DNA from: JAIXUI01 sp943373175 | Lineage (GTDB): Bacteria > Bacteroidota > Bacteroidia > UBA7662 > JAIXUI01 | Direction of reading: 5' to 3' | Length of the DNA: 64,000 bases | Assembly (NCBI GenBank): GCA_943373175.1 | Contig: CALSBM010000006.1 | Location: 1-64,000 of the forward strand | Part shown: in pieces, positions 15,990 to 24,154 of the stretch | Layout: every line of letters starts with the position of its first letter | How positions within the stretch are numbered: the first letter of the stretch is position 1 | Translations under genes and position numbers: made by a program | Notes under the pieces: model-generated | What the model was told of the DNA's origin: nothing | The model's database searches: none | The model's input: the letters and a program-made list of their open reading frames with translations, nothing else

Positions 15990-18068
15990 TTAGCGATTTA
16001 CTGAGAGTTTCTCAACACTGCGGTGAGTACCTACATTCAGTTCTACGGTGTAAATACCGTTGCGTAGGTTGTCGGTGCTAATGGTGAGCGTTTGAGCGCC
16101 AGCCATTCTCTTGCCTTCAGCCTGACGATATACTTCACGTCCGGCGATGTCGCGGATAACCACGTTTACATCAGCAGCAGTGTTAGACTCGAAAGTAAGG
16201 TTTACTTCACCCGAAGTTGGGTTAGGATACATCGAGCGGATGAGGCTCAGTTCTTTAGAAGCAGTTCCAGTAGTAAAGTGTGCCGCAAGTCCATAGCTGT
16301 TACCGTTGGTGAACCAACGAGCAGCACGATTAGCACCATCTGCTGGAAGGAAGATGATTGACGTGTGAAAAGGCTGAGTTACAGTCTGGTCGTCCAGAAG
16401 GCCAAGACGAGCTGCACCTGCGTTAGAAAACATTTCAGCACAAATCCAGTAAGCCTTGTTACCAGCAAGAAGCTTAGCTGAAGTCTGATTAGTTCCTAGA
16501 AGTGTTATATCCGGAATTGAAATACGAAGTGTACGGCTTAAAGAGTCAGCAGCAGTCAAAGTATAGTTATCAGCAGTAAGAATTACCGGGAATGCTTGTG
16601 GGTTAGTAAGAATTGGAATTCCACCAGAAGTGTCAACTGTAAGTATTCCTGTTGTATCTCGAATTGTCACCACGATGTCACCGCCAGGGCGAGTGGCTGT
16701 AGCCAAACGAACTCCAATATCCGTGATTCTCACCGCATTTGCGAGAGACATCATAGTACATCCGATACATCCATCAGCCGCATTGGTAAACGAACCAGTA
16801 CCATTGGTAGCAAAAGAGGCACTACGGGTAATCAGGTTATTGTAAGGAGGGAAATAAGCAGCACTGAAGATATCAGTCGAACGTACATAATTGATAGCAG
16901 ATACATTATCTGCAGGGCTTGCATCGGTTGAGTCAGAAGAAGCGGTAAACTCAATTTGGTAAACACCAGTATCAGCTGAAGCTGGAAGTGTCCACGGATT
17001 GTTCTGCATAAATACCTGACGAGTTGCTGCAGCTACACCAGTTGGAGCGTTAAAAATTGAAGGAGTGCTGGTATTCGTATAGACTGAGCTGCCCAGTTTC
17101 TTGACATTTACATTAACCTTCGCATTGGGTTGATTGTTGGAACCACGGTTTGCAATGGTAGCCACGAAAGTAGTTGGGATATGCTGGTTTTGACTGTTGC
17201 TAATCTTTGGAACAACCGCGTAAAAAGGGTTTCCAGCAATTACTGTATCAAGTGGGCCTTGAATAACCTCTGCCAAATCGAGACTAATGTCGTTCGATGG
17301 ACGAGCAGAAACTACGATATCGTCAATCATCCAAAAGTAGTAGCCAAGACCGTTTGCTCCAGCGAGAGCATTACGGGCATCAAACAACCACTGAAGTTTA
17401 ACGGTAGCAGTACCAGCCTGAAAGTCGATATTACGTACCTGATTGTTAGGGGAAGCCGCATTTACTGCCAAAGCACTATAAATGTTTATAGTATCTGGCC
17501 AAGTGGTACCACCATCACGGCTAATACAGAATGCGAAAGTAGCAGCAAACTTACGAGCGAATGTGTTGAAAGAAACACGTCCGAACGGCACGTTAGCCAT
17601 GTTAATGTTCGGAGTAATCAAACGGGAAGCGTGCGGAGTTGCAGCAGTGCCTTGCCCCATAGTTTGCGCGTTTCCGTTATTGTCTCTCCAATCGGAGTCA
17701 AAAATAACGAAACCGTTGGCGCGGGTAGGCGACTGGACTGGCCCCTGAGTACCTGCAAAAGCACCGCGTGATCCGGTGTTAATGTTAGGAGTAGTGTTAG
17801 CTCCACGGTATTCCCAAAGTGCATTGGGTTTTCCAGCTGTATCCAGAGACTGATTAGTCCAGTTAGCAGGGATACCATTTGCGAAATCCTCACTCCATAT
17901 ATTCTGGCCGCTGTTAACGCGAGCTTGTGGAGTAGGCAGTGACATTGGTGCTTCGCCCACAGTGTGGCTAAGCGGCGCCTCATTGGCGGTGCGGTTATAG
18001 ACCACTTTGTTTTGAGCAAAAGCGGTACCCGCAGCCATGGCGAGAGAGAAGAGTAAGAGTTTTCTCAT
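15990..18068 (-). CDS. Large secreted T9SS cargo protein
   Basis: Secreted protein of 692 residues with a signal peptide (MRKLLLFSLAMAAGTAFAQ) and a C-terminal T9SS type A sorting domain (SMYPNPTSGEVNLTFESN, then VVIRDIAGREVYR and NGIYTVELNVGTHRSVEKL). The N-terminal third resembles the choice-of-anchor/MAM-like jellyroll of many Bacteroidota cargo (IWSEDFANGIPANW, YFWMIDDIVVSARPSNDISL). The middle is beta-rich with no active-site motif that I recognise, so I assign no enzyme function. Codon use is notably regular, which may reflect high expression. A TATTTTTG element lies 27 bases before the start, and a strong terminator follows. Confidence 0.82.
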   Translation of the reverse strand: MRKLLLFSLAMAAGTAFAQNKVVYNRTANEAPLSHTVGEAPMSLPTPQARVNSGQNIWSEDFANGIPANWTNQSLDTAGKPNALWEYRGANTTPNINTGSRGAFAGTQGPVQSPTRANGFVIFDSDWRDNNGNAQTMGQGTAATPHASRLITPNINMANVPFGRVSFNTFARKFAATFAFCISRDGGTTWPDTINIYSALAVNAASPNNQVRNIDFQAGTATVKLQWLFDARNALAGANGLGYYFWMIDDIVVSARPSNDISLDLAEVIQGPLDTVIAGNPFYAVVPKISNSQNQHIPTTFVATIANRGSNNQPNAKVNVNVKKLGSSVYTNTSTPSIFNAPTGVAAATRQVFMQNNPWTLPASADTGVYQIEFTASSDSTDASPADNVSAINYVRSTDIFSAAYFPPYNNLITRSASFATNGTGSFTNAADGCIGCTMMSLANAVRITDIGVRLATATRPGGDIVVTIRDTTGILTVDTSGGIPILTNPQAFPVILTADNYTLTAADSLSRTLRISIPDITLLGTNQTSAKLLAGNKAYWICAEMFSNAGAARLGLLDDQTVTQPFHTSIIFLPADGANRAARWFTNGNSYGLAAHFTTGTASKELSLIRSMYPNPTSGEVNLTFESNTAADVNVVIRDIAGREVYRQAEGKRMAGAQTLTISTDNLRNGIYTVELNVGTHRSVEKLSVNR

Positions 18069-18095
18069 AGGTGGTTTGGGTGAATGTTAGTCTAT

Positions 18096-18103
18096 CAAAA
18101 ATA
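18096..18103 (-). promoter_or_regulatory. -7 element TATTTTTG before T9SS cargo gene
   Basis: Minus-strand TATTTTTG is an exact match to TAnnTTTG and lies 27 bases upstream of the start at 18068. A CAA at 18119-18121 (TTG on minus) gives a spacing of only 15, so the -33 box is uncertain. Confidence 0.45.
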
Positions 18104-18172
18104 GAGAAATTCGTTTATCAAGTCTTTTTTTTAACGAAATAGATTAATTCTAATCGTTAAATGAAGCCTGAA

Positions 18173-21055
18173 TTAACTATTCTGCTGTTCGTAAGCTTCC
18201 ATAGGCGGACAAGAACACACTACATTTCGGTCGCCATAGGTGTTGTTTACCCTGCCAACTGATGGCCAGAATTTGTATCCTTTTAGCCATACCGCTGGAT
18301 AAGCCGCTTGTTCACGGGTATAGGGATAACTCCACTGGTCTGACATTACTACTCTTGAGGTGTGAGGCGCATTCTTAAGAACATTATTCAGCTTATCTGC
18401 TTTTCCTTCTTCAATTGCGCGAATCTCTTCTCGAATGGTAAGCAAGGCATCAACAAAGCGATCCATTTCTGCTTTTGGCTCGCTTTCCGTTGGCTCAATC
18501 ATCATGGTACCCGGAACTGGAAACGACATCGTAGGAGCGTGAAAGCCAAAATCCATCAATCGCTTGGCAACGTCTTCCACTTCTATTCCAGCACTCATTT
18601 TAAACCCTCTGAAATCTAAAATCATCTCATGAGCAACTCTTCCATTGATGTTGGTATATAAAACAGGAAATGCTTGTTCTAATCTAGATTTCATGTAATT
18701 GGCATTCAGAATTGCATAGCGGGTGGCGTTGCTTAATCCTTCTTCACCCATCAACCTGATATAGACGTAGGATATCAACAAAATGCTGGCACTTCCCCAA
18801 GGGGCGGCAGAAATTGCGGACATCGCGTGAGAGCCACCTGTCTTAATCAATGGGTGTCCGGGTAAAAACGGCGTCAAATGTTCTCTTACGCAAATAGGCC
18901 CCATGCCGGGACCTCCGCCGCCATGAGGAATACAAAAGGTTTTATGCAGGTTCAGGTGACAAACATCTGCTCCTATCATGCCGGGAGCAGTTAGCCCTAC
19001 TTGAGCATTCATGTTAGCCCCGTCCATATATACTTGGCCGCCTTTGTTATGAATATAATTACAAATCTCGATAATGGATTCTTCGAACACGCCATGGGTC
19101 GAAGGATAAGTAACCATAAGCACTGCCAAATTTTCGGCATACTGATCGGCTTTTGCCTTTAGGTCTGCAACGTCAATATTGCCTAACTCATCGCACTTCA
19201 CAACTACCACCTTCATTCCGGCCATTACAGCACTGGCAGGATTTGTTCCGTGTGCAGACGACGGAATTAATGCGATATCTCGATGCTCTTGTCCTAATGA
19301 TTTAAAGAACTCACGGATTACCATCAGTCCGGCATATTCGCCTTGTGCACCGGCGTTAGGCTGAAGTGAAACCCCTTCGAAGCAGGTAATGGCTTTAAGG
19401 TATTCGCTGAGCTCATTGAAAATCTGGGTGTATCCTTTTACTTGCTCTAAGGGAGCAAAGGGGTGGATGCCACCAAACTCTGGCCAAGTAACCGGAATCA
19501 TTTCGGTTGTAGCGTTCAGTTTCATGGTGCAAGATCCCAGTGGAATCATGCTGTGAGTGAGGGATAAATCCTTGGACTCAAGCTTCTTTATGTAGCGAAG
19601 CATTTCATGCTCACTGTGGTAACTGTTGAAAACAGGGTGTGTCAACCAAGGCGACTGACGCTCTAAATCACCAAAGCCGTCATTCAACGCATCTAAATTG
19701 ATTTGGTGAGGATTTACATGCTTCCCACTTACTGAACCAAAAAGATCACAAAGGTTTTGGAGGTCTTCTTCATCGAACTTCTCATCGAGTGAAATTCCTA
19801 CTTGTCCAGAGTAAAAGTAATTGAGGTTTATGCCTTTCTCTTCTGCAAGAATTCTTAGTTGCTGTATGTCAGCATCTGACATTTCTATTGCCAGTGTATC
19901 AAAGTAGTGCGCGTTTTTCTGCACAAAACCCATCTGTTTTAGGGCTGCTTCCAGCCAAACGGCATAGCCATGTATGCGAGTGGCAATCGCTTTCAAACCG
20001 GAAGGGCCATGATAAACCGCGTACATGCTTGCCATGATTGCAAGCAAAACCTGGGCAGTACAAATGTTGGAAGTTGCTTTGTCTCTTTTGATATGCTGTT
20101 CCCTAGTTTGAAGGGTCATTCTTAACGCTATATTCTGTTGAGCGTCGATAGAAACTCCGATTAGGCGACCAGGCATGTGACGTTTGTACGCATCGCGAGT
20201 TGCAAAGAACGAGGCATGAGGTCCGCCATAACCCATCGGAACCCCAAAACGTTGTGTCACACCAACAACCACATCTGCACCCCAATGTCCAGGTGCTTCG
20301 AGGCGTGTGAGCGACATTAAGTCGGCACAAACAGCTACTTTAACTCCCGCTTCTTGCGCTTTAGCCATCCATGGACGAATATCAGATACAATGCCATGAG
20401 AATCTGGATATTGAATAAGTGCGCCAAAGTATTGCTGATTGGGAGCAAATGCTTCCGGTTGTCCGGTTTCGATAGTGATTCCCAAAGGCTCAGCGCGTGT
20501 TTGCAAAAGAGCTAGTGTCTGAGGAAAAACACTATGGCTAACCCAAAAATGATTGCCTTGATGTTTTTCTTTAAGACTGAATAGCATGAACATGGCTTCG
20601 GCTGCGGCAGTTGCTTCATCTAACAAGGAAGCATTAGCGATTTCCATCCCAGTCAAATCAATAACCAAGGTCTGGAAGTTCAGCAACGCTTCTAATCGTC
20701 CTTGAGATATTTCAGCCTGATATGGGGTGTACTGAGTGTACCAACCCGGATTTTCTAACACGTTTCTTTGAATAACACCCGGAACAATGGTATCGTAATA
20801 CCCCATACCGATATAAGACCGGAAAACTTTATTCTGAGAGGCAATCAAGCCCAGTTCACGTACCATGTGAAACTCACTGATGGGCTGCGGAAGTTGGAGC
20901 GGGCTTTTCAGCCTAATATTACTGGGGATAGTCTCAAAAATGAGCTGTTCCAAATCGCGGATGCCTGTTGCCTCTAACATCAGACGGGTGTCGGAATCAG
21001 TGGCGCAAATGTGACGATGGTGAAACTCTTTGTTCGTAGAAGCAATCGGGTTCAT
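18173..21055 (-). CDS. gcvP: Glycine dehydrogenase (decarboxylating), P-protein
   Basis: Full-length single-chain P-protein of 960 residues, the PLP enzyme that decarboxylates glycine in the glycine cleavage system. The PLP lysine lies in HLNLHKTFCIPHGGGG (Lys705), followed by the glycine-rich loop. The N-terminal half, which in two-subunit forms is separate, is fused here (GMGYYDTIVPGVIQRN, ETLAL-type pseudo-half). The C-terminus ends with FWPSVGRVNNTYGDRNVVCSCPP-type sequence. The start codon overlaps the pdxJ stop (ATGA at 21052-21055). Operon order FKBP-pdxJ-gcvP is notable because PdxJ makes the PLP precursor that GcvP needs as cofactor. No glycine riboswitch is seen. Confidence 0.96.
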   Translation of the reverse strand: MNPIASTNKEFHHRHICATDSDTRLMLEATGIRDLEQLIFETIPSNIRLKSPLQLPQPISEFHMVRELGLIASQNKVFRSYIGMGYYDTIVPGVIQRNVLENPGWYTQYTPYQAEISQGRLEALLNFQTLVIDLTGMEIANASLLDEATAAAEAMFMLFSLKEKHQGNHFWVSHSVFPQTLALLQTRAEPLGITIETGQPEAFAPNQQYFGALIQYPDSHGIVSDIRPWMAKAQEAGVKVAVCADLMSLTRLEAPGHWGADVVVGVTQRFGVPMGYGGPHASFFATRDAYKRHMPGRLIGVSIDAQQNIALRMTLQTREQHIKRDKATSNICTAQVLLAIMASMYAVYHGPSGLKAIATRIHGYAVWLEAALKQMGFVQKNAHYFDTLAIEMSDADIQQLRILAEEKGINLNYFYSGQVGISLDEKFDEEDLQNLCDLFGSVSGKHVNPHQINLDALNDGFGDLERQSPWLTHPVFNSYHSEHEMLRYIKKLESKDLSLTHSMIPLGSCTMKLNATTEMIPVTWPEFGGIHPFAPLEQVKGYTQIFNELSEYLKAITCFEGVSLQPNAGAQGEYAGLMVIREFFKSLGQEHRDIALIPSSAHGTNPASAVMAGMKVVVVKCDELGNIDVADLKAKADQYAENLAVLMVTYPSTHGVFEESIIEICNYIHNKGGQVYMDGANMNAQVGLTAPGMIGADVCHLNLHKTFCIPHGGGGPGMGPICVREHLTPFLPGHPLIKTGGSHAMSAISAAPWGSASILLISYVYIRLMGEEGLSNATRYAILNANYMKSRLEQAFPVLYTNINGRVAHEMILDFRGFKMSAGIEVEDVAKRLMDFGFHAPTMSFPVPGTMMIEPTESEPKAEMDRFVDALLTIREEIRAIEEGKADKLNNVLKNAPHTSRVVMSDQWSYPYTREQAAYPAVWLKGYKFWPSVGRVNNTYGDRNVVCSCPPMEAYEQQNS

Positions 21056-21786
21056 GAGGATTTTGAAGCGGTTCGGATGGTGTTGAGGTAAAGTCGGATG
21101 GTGTTTTCGATGCCATAGTATAAGGCATCAGCGATGAGTGCGTGCCCAATTGAGACTTCCTCTATTTCAGGAATATGCCTAAGAAGGAAGGAAAGATTGT
21201 GCAGGGAAAGATCGTGGCCAGCATTGAGCTTTAGGCCCTCTGCAGTTGCAGCCTTAGCCGCGAGGAAGTATGAGGCAACAGCCGCATTCTGGTCTTTAAT
21301 GAAAGTTGAAGCAAAAGGCTCGGTATAAAACTCAACACGGTCGGCACCTGCTAGTTTGCACCAAGTCATTTGATCAGGTTCCGGATTCACAAAAAGCGAA
21401 ACCCGGGCATTGGTTCGGGTATGAATACGGTCGATGCTTTTCTTAAGAAGTTCTTGTTCTTGTTTGGCATTCCACCCAAAAGAGGAGGTAAGTGCTCCCG
21501 GTGGATCGGGCACTAAGGTTACTTGGTGAGGTTGAACTTCTTCTATTAAAAGCAGAAAGTCGTCAGACGGATATCCTTCAATGTTGAATTCCGTACTAAC
21601 GACTTTTTTCAAAGCCCTGACGTCGGCATATCGTATATGACGTTCGTCAGGGCGGGGATGTACTGTTATTCCTTCGGCTCCAAACCGCTCACAATCCTGT
21701 GCAAACTGAACAACATCCGGGACATTGCCGCCTCTTGCATTTCGCAGAGTAGCTACCTTGTTGATGTTGACGCTAAGTCGGGTCAT
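21052..21786 (-). CDS. pdxJ: Pyridoxine 5'-phosphate synthase
   Basis: PdxJ, 244 residues. It joins 3-amino-2-oxopropyl phosphate and deoxyxylulose 5-phosphate to make pyridoxine 5'-phosphate in the DXP-dependent vitamin B6 pathway. I start at 21786 (MTRLSVNINKVATLRNARGG), where the conserved TIM-barrel begins; the frame extends seven codons upstream. Motifs include GITVHPRPDERHIRYADV, the strand NIEGYP, VTLVPDPPGALTSSFGW and LKLNAGHDLSLHNL, and VSIGHALIADALYYG closes the barrel. It lies 24 bases after the FKBP gene and overlaps gcvP by 4 bases, so translation is probably coupled to a PLP enzyme. Confidence 0.95.
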   Translation of the reverse strand: MTRLSVNINKVATLRNARGGNVPDVVQFAQDCERFGAEGITVHPRPDERHIRYADVRALKKVVSTEFNIEGYPSDDFLLLIEEVQPHQVTLVPDPPGALTSSFGWNAKQEQELLKKSIDRIHTRTNARVSLFVNPEPDQMTWCKLAGADRVEFYTEPFASTFIKDQNAAVASYFLAAKAATAEGLKLNAGHDLSLHNLSFLLRHIPEIEEVSIGHALIADALYYGIENTIRLYLNTIRTASKSS

Positions 21787-21810
21787 GAAAGCCGTCGGGT
21801 GCAGCAAAAG

Positions 21811-22515
21811 TTATTTTTCGATGCTAAGCAATTCAACCTCAAAAATGAGGGCATTGTTTGGTCCGATGCTGTTACCAGCACCACGATCACCATACGCCAG
21901 CTCGGCGGGAAGATACAGCCTCCACTTTGAACCAGTAGGCATCAGTTGAAGTGCTTCTGTCCAGCCTTTAATAACGCCATTAAGAGGGAACGTTGCGGGT
22001 TCACCACGTTGAACAGAACTATCGAAAACTGTTCCGTCGATAAGGGTTCCGTGATAATGGCATTTTACTTTATCGGCAGCAGTAGGCTTAGGGCCATTGC
22101 CTTCCTTAATAATTTCATACTGAAGACCGGAAGCAGTAGTTTGAATACCGGTTTTCTTTTTGTTTTCTTCCAAGAACATACGGCCTTTAACTAGGTTATC
22201 ATCTCCTTGTTTTTTCTTGATGTTGGAGAAATAGCCGTTAATAATTTGGTCGGTCTGGTTCACATCCACTACAGTTGGCCCTCCTGTAAAATGATCTTTC
22301 ATGGCCTGAGCAAAAAGCTCAAGATTAATGTCTCCTAATCCTTGGGATTTTAGGTTACGGGCAATGTTCAGTCCGAGACTGTAGCTGACGGTATCGAGAG
22401 TTGTCATGATTACGGTTTTAGGTGCAGCCGCAGGTAGTTTACCTTTCTTTTGTGCCATCGCGGGAGTTGCAATGAGCAGGCTTGCGCCCAGCAGTACTAA
22501 CAGATGTTTAGTCAT
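21811..22515 (-). CDS. FKBP-type peptidyl-prolyl isomerase, exported
   Basis: Exported FKBP-type peptidyl-prolyl cis-trans isomerase of 234 residues. The start at 22515 (MTKHLLVLLGASLL) gives a signal peptide cut near AMAQ. Residues about 40-130 form the FKBP N-terminal dimerisation domain (VSYSLGLNIARNLKSQG). The catalytic FKBP fold follows (GLQYEIIKEGNGPKP, YHGTLIDGTVFDSS, GVIKGWTEALQLMPTGS, LAYGDRG). It helps fold envelope proteins, as FkpA or Mip do. It is the first gene of the pdxJ-gcvP operon. A minus-strand TAATTTCG at 22533-22540 is a likely -7 element. Confidence 0.9.
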   Translation of the reverse strand: MTKHLLVLLGASLLIATPAMAQKKGKLPAAAPKTVIMTTLDTVSYSLGLNIARNLKSQGLGDINLELFAQAMKDHFTGGPTVVDVNQTDQIINGYFSNIKKKQGDDNLVKGRMFLEENKKKTGIQTTASGLQYEIIKEGNGPKPTAADKVKCHYHGTLIDGTVFDSSVQRGEPATFPLNGVIKGWTEALQLMPTGSKWRLYLPAELAYGDRGAGNSIGPNNALIFEVELLSIEK

Positions 22516-22532
22516 AAGGTTGAAAAGAAATG

Positions 22533-22540
22533 CGAAATTA
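22533..22540 (-). promoter_or_regulatory. -7-like element TAATTTCG for FKBP-pdxJ-gcvP
   Basis: Minus-strand TAATTTCG, the TTCG variant of TAnnTTTG, lies 17 bases upstream of the FKBP start in the 41-bp divergent gap with menA. The gap must hold both promoters. Confidence 0.4.
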
Positions 22541-22556
22541 CTGTTTTTTGTCCGTA

Positions 22557-23447
22557 ATGAGTTTTTCTGTTTGGTTAAAAGCTGCACGTCTCAGAACGTT
22601 GCCGTTAGCCTTCTCTTGCATATTAGCAGGCAATCTGCTCGCGATTAGCCATCGGGACTTTTCTCTGGTTGTGATGGGGCTGGCTTTGCTGACAACGTTG
22701 CTCCTTCAGGTATTGGCCAATTTTGCCAACGATTATGGAGATTTTATTAATGGTGCGGATATAAATGGCCGGGAACGTAAAGACCGGATGATGGCCTCGG
22801 GAATGGTAAAACTTTCTCAGATGCGAAGTGCTTTGTGGCTCATAGGCCTGCTAAGCTTAGGTTCTGGAATTGCCTTACTGGCAGTTGCCTTGAAAGAAGC
22901 CGGATGGAAGGATTTTCTTTTCTTTTTCATTCTTGGACTTCTGTGCATAGCGGCTGCTTACCTCTACACAGCCGGCAAGCGCCCTTATGGGTATCGGGCA
23001 CTGGGCGATGTAAGTGTATTCTTGTTCTTCGGGCCGGTAGGTGTTGCGGGAAGTTATTACCTGCAAACGTTATCTTTTGATTCGGCTATCTTACTTCCTT
23101 CCCTTTCTATGGGGCTCTGGGCTGTAGCTGTTCTTAACCTGAACAACATGCGAGACCGCATTCACGATGCCGCCGCCGGAAAAATTACCCTGGCAGTACA
23201 TCTCGGCGCAAAAGGCGCCATGGTTTATCATTCCGGATTGCTTTTATCTCTTTTTTCCAGCATGGCGATATTTGCCATGCTGGAAGGTGAAAGCTTGCTT
23301 CAATGGCTGGTACTCCTGCCTGGATTAACCGGATTAGGAATGTTGGTTAAACTTTGGAAAATAGACCAGCCCTCCGACTTCGACCCTTACCTAAAACCAA
23401 CGGCACTTCTGGCTTTGTTGAATGGGTTGCTTATGGCCATTCTGTAA
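22557..23447 (+). CDS. menA: 1,4-dihydroxy-2-naphthoate polyprenyltransferase
   Basis: Integral-membrane UbiA-family prenyltransferase of 296 residues that attaches the polyprenyl tail to DHNA in menaquinone synthesis. I start at 22557 (MSFSVWLKAARLRTLPLAFS), the conserved start of MenA; the frame begins nine codons upstream. The first Asp-rich motif is NFANDYGDFINGAD, followed by DRMMASGMV, and the second reads NLNNMRDRIHDAAAGK. Eight or so hydrophobic segments follow the UbiA pattern. The prenyl donor is likely made by the synthase at 6.7 kb. It is divergent from the FKBP operon. Confidence 0.92.
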   Translation: MSFSVWLKAARLRTLPLAFSCILAGNLLAISHRDFSLVVMGLALLTTLLLQVLANFANDYGDFINGADINGRERKDRMMASGMVKLSQMRSALWLIGLLSLGSGIALLAVALKEAGWKDFLFFFILGLLCIAAAYLYTAGKRPYGYRALGDVSVFLFFGPVGVAGSYYLQTLSFDSAILLPSLSMGLWAVAVLNLNNMRDRIHDAAAGKITLAVHLGAKGAMVYHSGLLLSLFSSMAIFAMLEGESLLQWLVLLPGLTGLGMLVKLWKIDQPSDFDPYLKPTALLALLNGLLMAIL

Positions 23448-23453
23448 AAATTT

Positions 23454-23633
23454 ATGAAAACCATTGAATTTGAAGTCGAATCTTGCTTTAAGCAAAGCAG
23501 CTTATTTGATTCTTCACTGAGTACATCTTATCAACAATCGTTTAGGCATTTTCAAGTAGCCGGGTTGTTTATTGGTAGAAAGTGCCGTCAATCCTTTCGG
23601 AAGCGCGAAATAGCGAATCCAGAAAGCAAATGA
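23454..23633 (+). CDS. Possible 59-residue ORF after menA
   Basis: A small open frame of 59 codons begins 6 bases past the menA stop (MKTIEFEVESCFKQSS) and ends in a basic tail (CRQSFRKREIANPESK). I recognise no family. Its spacing fits a translationally coupled small gene, but the composition is unremarkable and it may be chance. It could also be a remnant of a lost gene. Confidence 0.22.
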   Translation: MKTIEFEVESCFKQSSLFDSSLSTSYQQSFRHFQVAGLFIGRKCRQSFRKREIANPESK

Positions 23634-23740
23634 TTGGTCCTTCCAAGTAAAGAAGCCACCATAACTACTTGACATATCGAAGACGGATTAGTCCAATAAT
23701 TGTCAAGCGTTTTCCTTTAGAGTAGAGGCACATTTGTTCC

Positions 23741-24073
23741 GTGTCTTCACAAGGGGAATTGTTGGAAAAAGTAATTCGGAGAAGCGGGATGTCTATTTCG
23801 GCTTTTGCCAGAAAAACGGGTATTAGCCGGCAGCATCTTTACAACCTGTTTGAGCGGGATCGCTTCAGTTACGAAGAATGTGAACGATTCAGCAATGCTC
23901 TTGGCTTCGATGTCCATGTTCTGTTTACCCGCTTTCCCGACAGTGAGGATCCTTTGTCTGAATACCTTCAGCTCACTCCTTTCACCGATCAAAACAACTG
24001 GCAGGAGCGATACTTTAGACTTGCTGAACGCTACATGGATTTTCTGGAAGAAAAAGCCAGAAATCAGAACTGA
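23741..24073 (+). CDS. Small helix-turn-helix regulator
   Basis: DNA-binding protein of 110 residues. The start is GTG at 23741, directly preceded by a -7-like CACATTTG, which suggests a leaderless message. Residues about 5-55 form an XRE-like helix-turn-helix (MSISAFARKTGISRQHLYNLF, then YEECERFSNALGFDVH). The C-terminal half (WQERYFRLAERYMDFLEEKA) is probably a coiled dimerisation helix. Targets are unknown. An inverted repeat with half-sites CTTGACA and TGTCAAG just upstream (23668-23707) could be its own operator. Confidence 0.72.
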   Translation: MSSQGELLEKVIRRSGMSISAFARKTGISRQHLYNLFERDRFSYEECERFSNALGFDVHVLFTRFPDSEDPLSEYLQLTPFTDQNNWQERYFRLAERYMDFLEEKARNQN

Positions 24074-24123
24074 GCCATTTGAAATTAGGCAGTTAAAGGG
24101 TTTCTTGCCGCCTTGGGATGTCG

Positions 24124-24131
24124 TATATTCG
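24124..24131 (+). promoter_or_regulatory. -7-like element TATATTCG before gyrB
   Basis: TATATTCG, the TTCG form of the consensus, lies 24 bases upstream of the gyrB start. TTTC at 24101-24104 gives a 19-base spacing and may serve as the -33 region. Confidence 0.4.
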
Positions 24132-24154
24132 CGTACTTTTTTATCCCCCCTCGC

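Noticed and set aside
16000..17800. Several plus-strand open frames opposite the 692-residue cargo gene
   Set aside because: They are antisense shadows of a strongly supported gene and have no homology.
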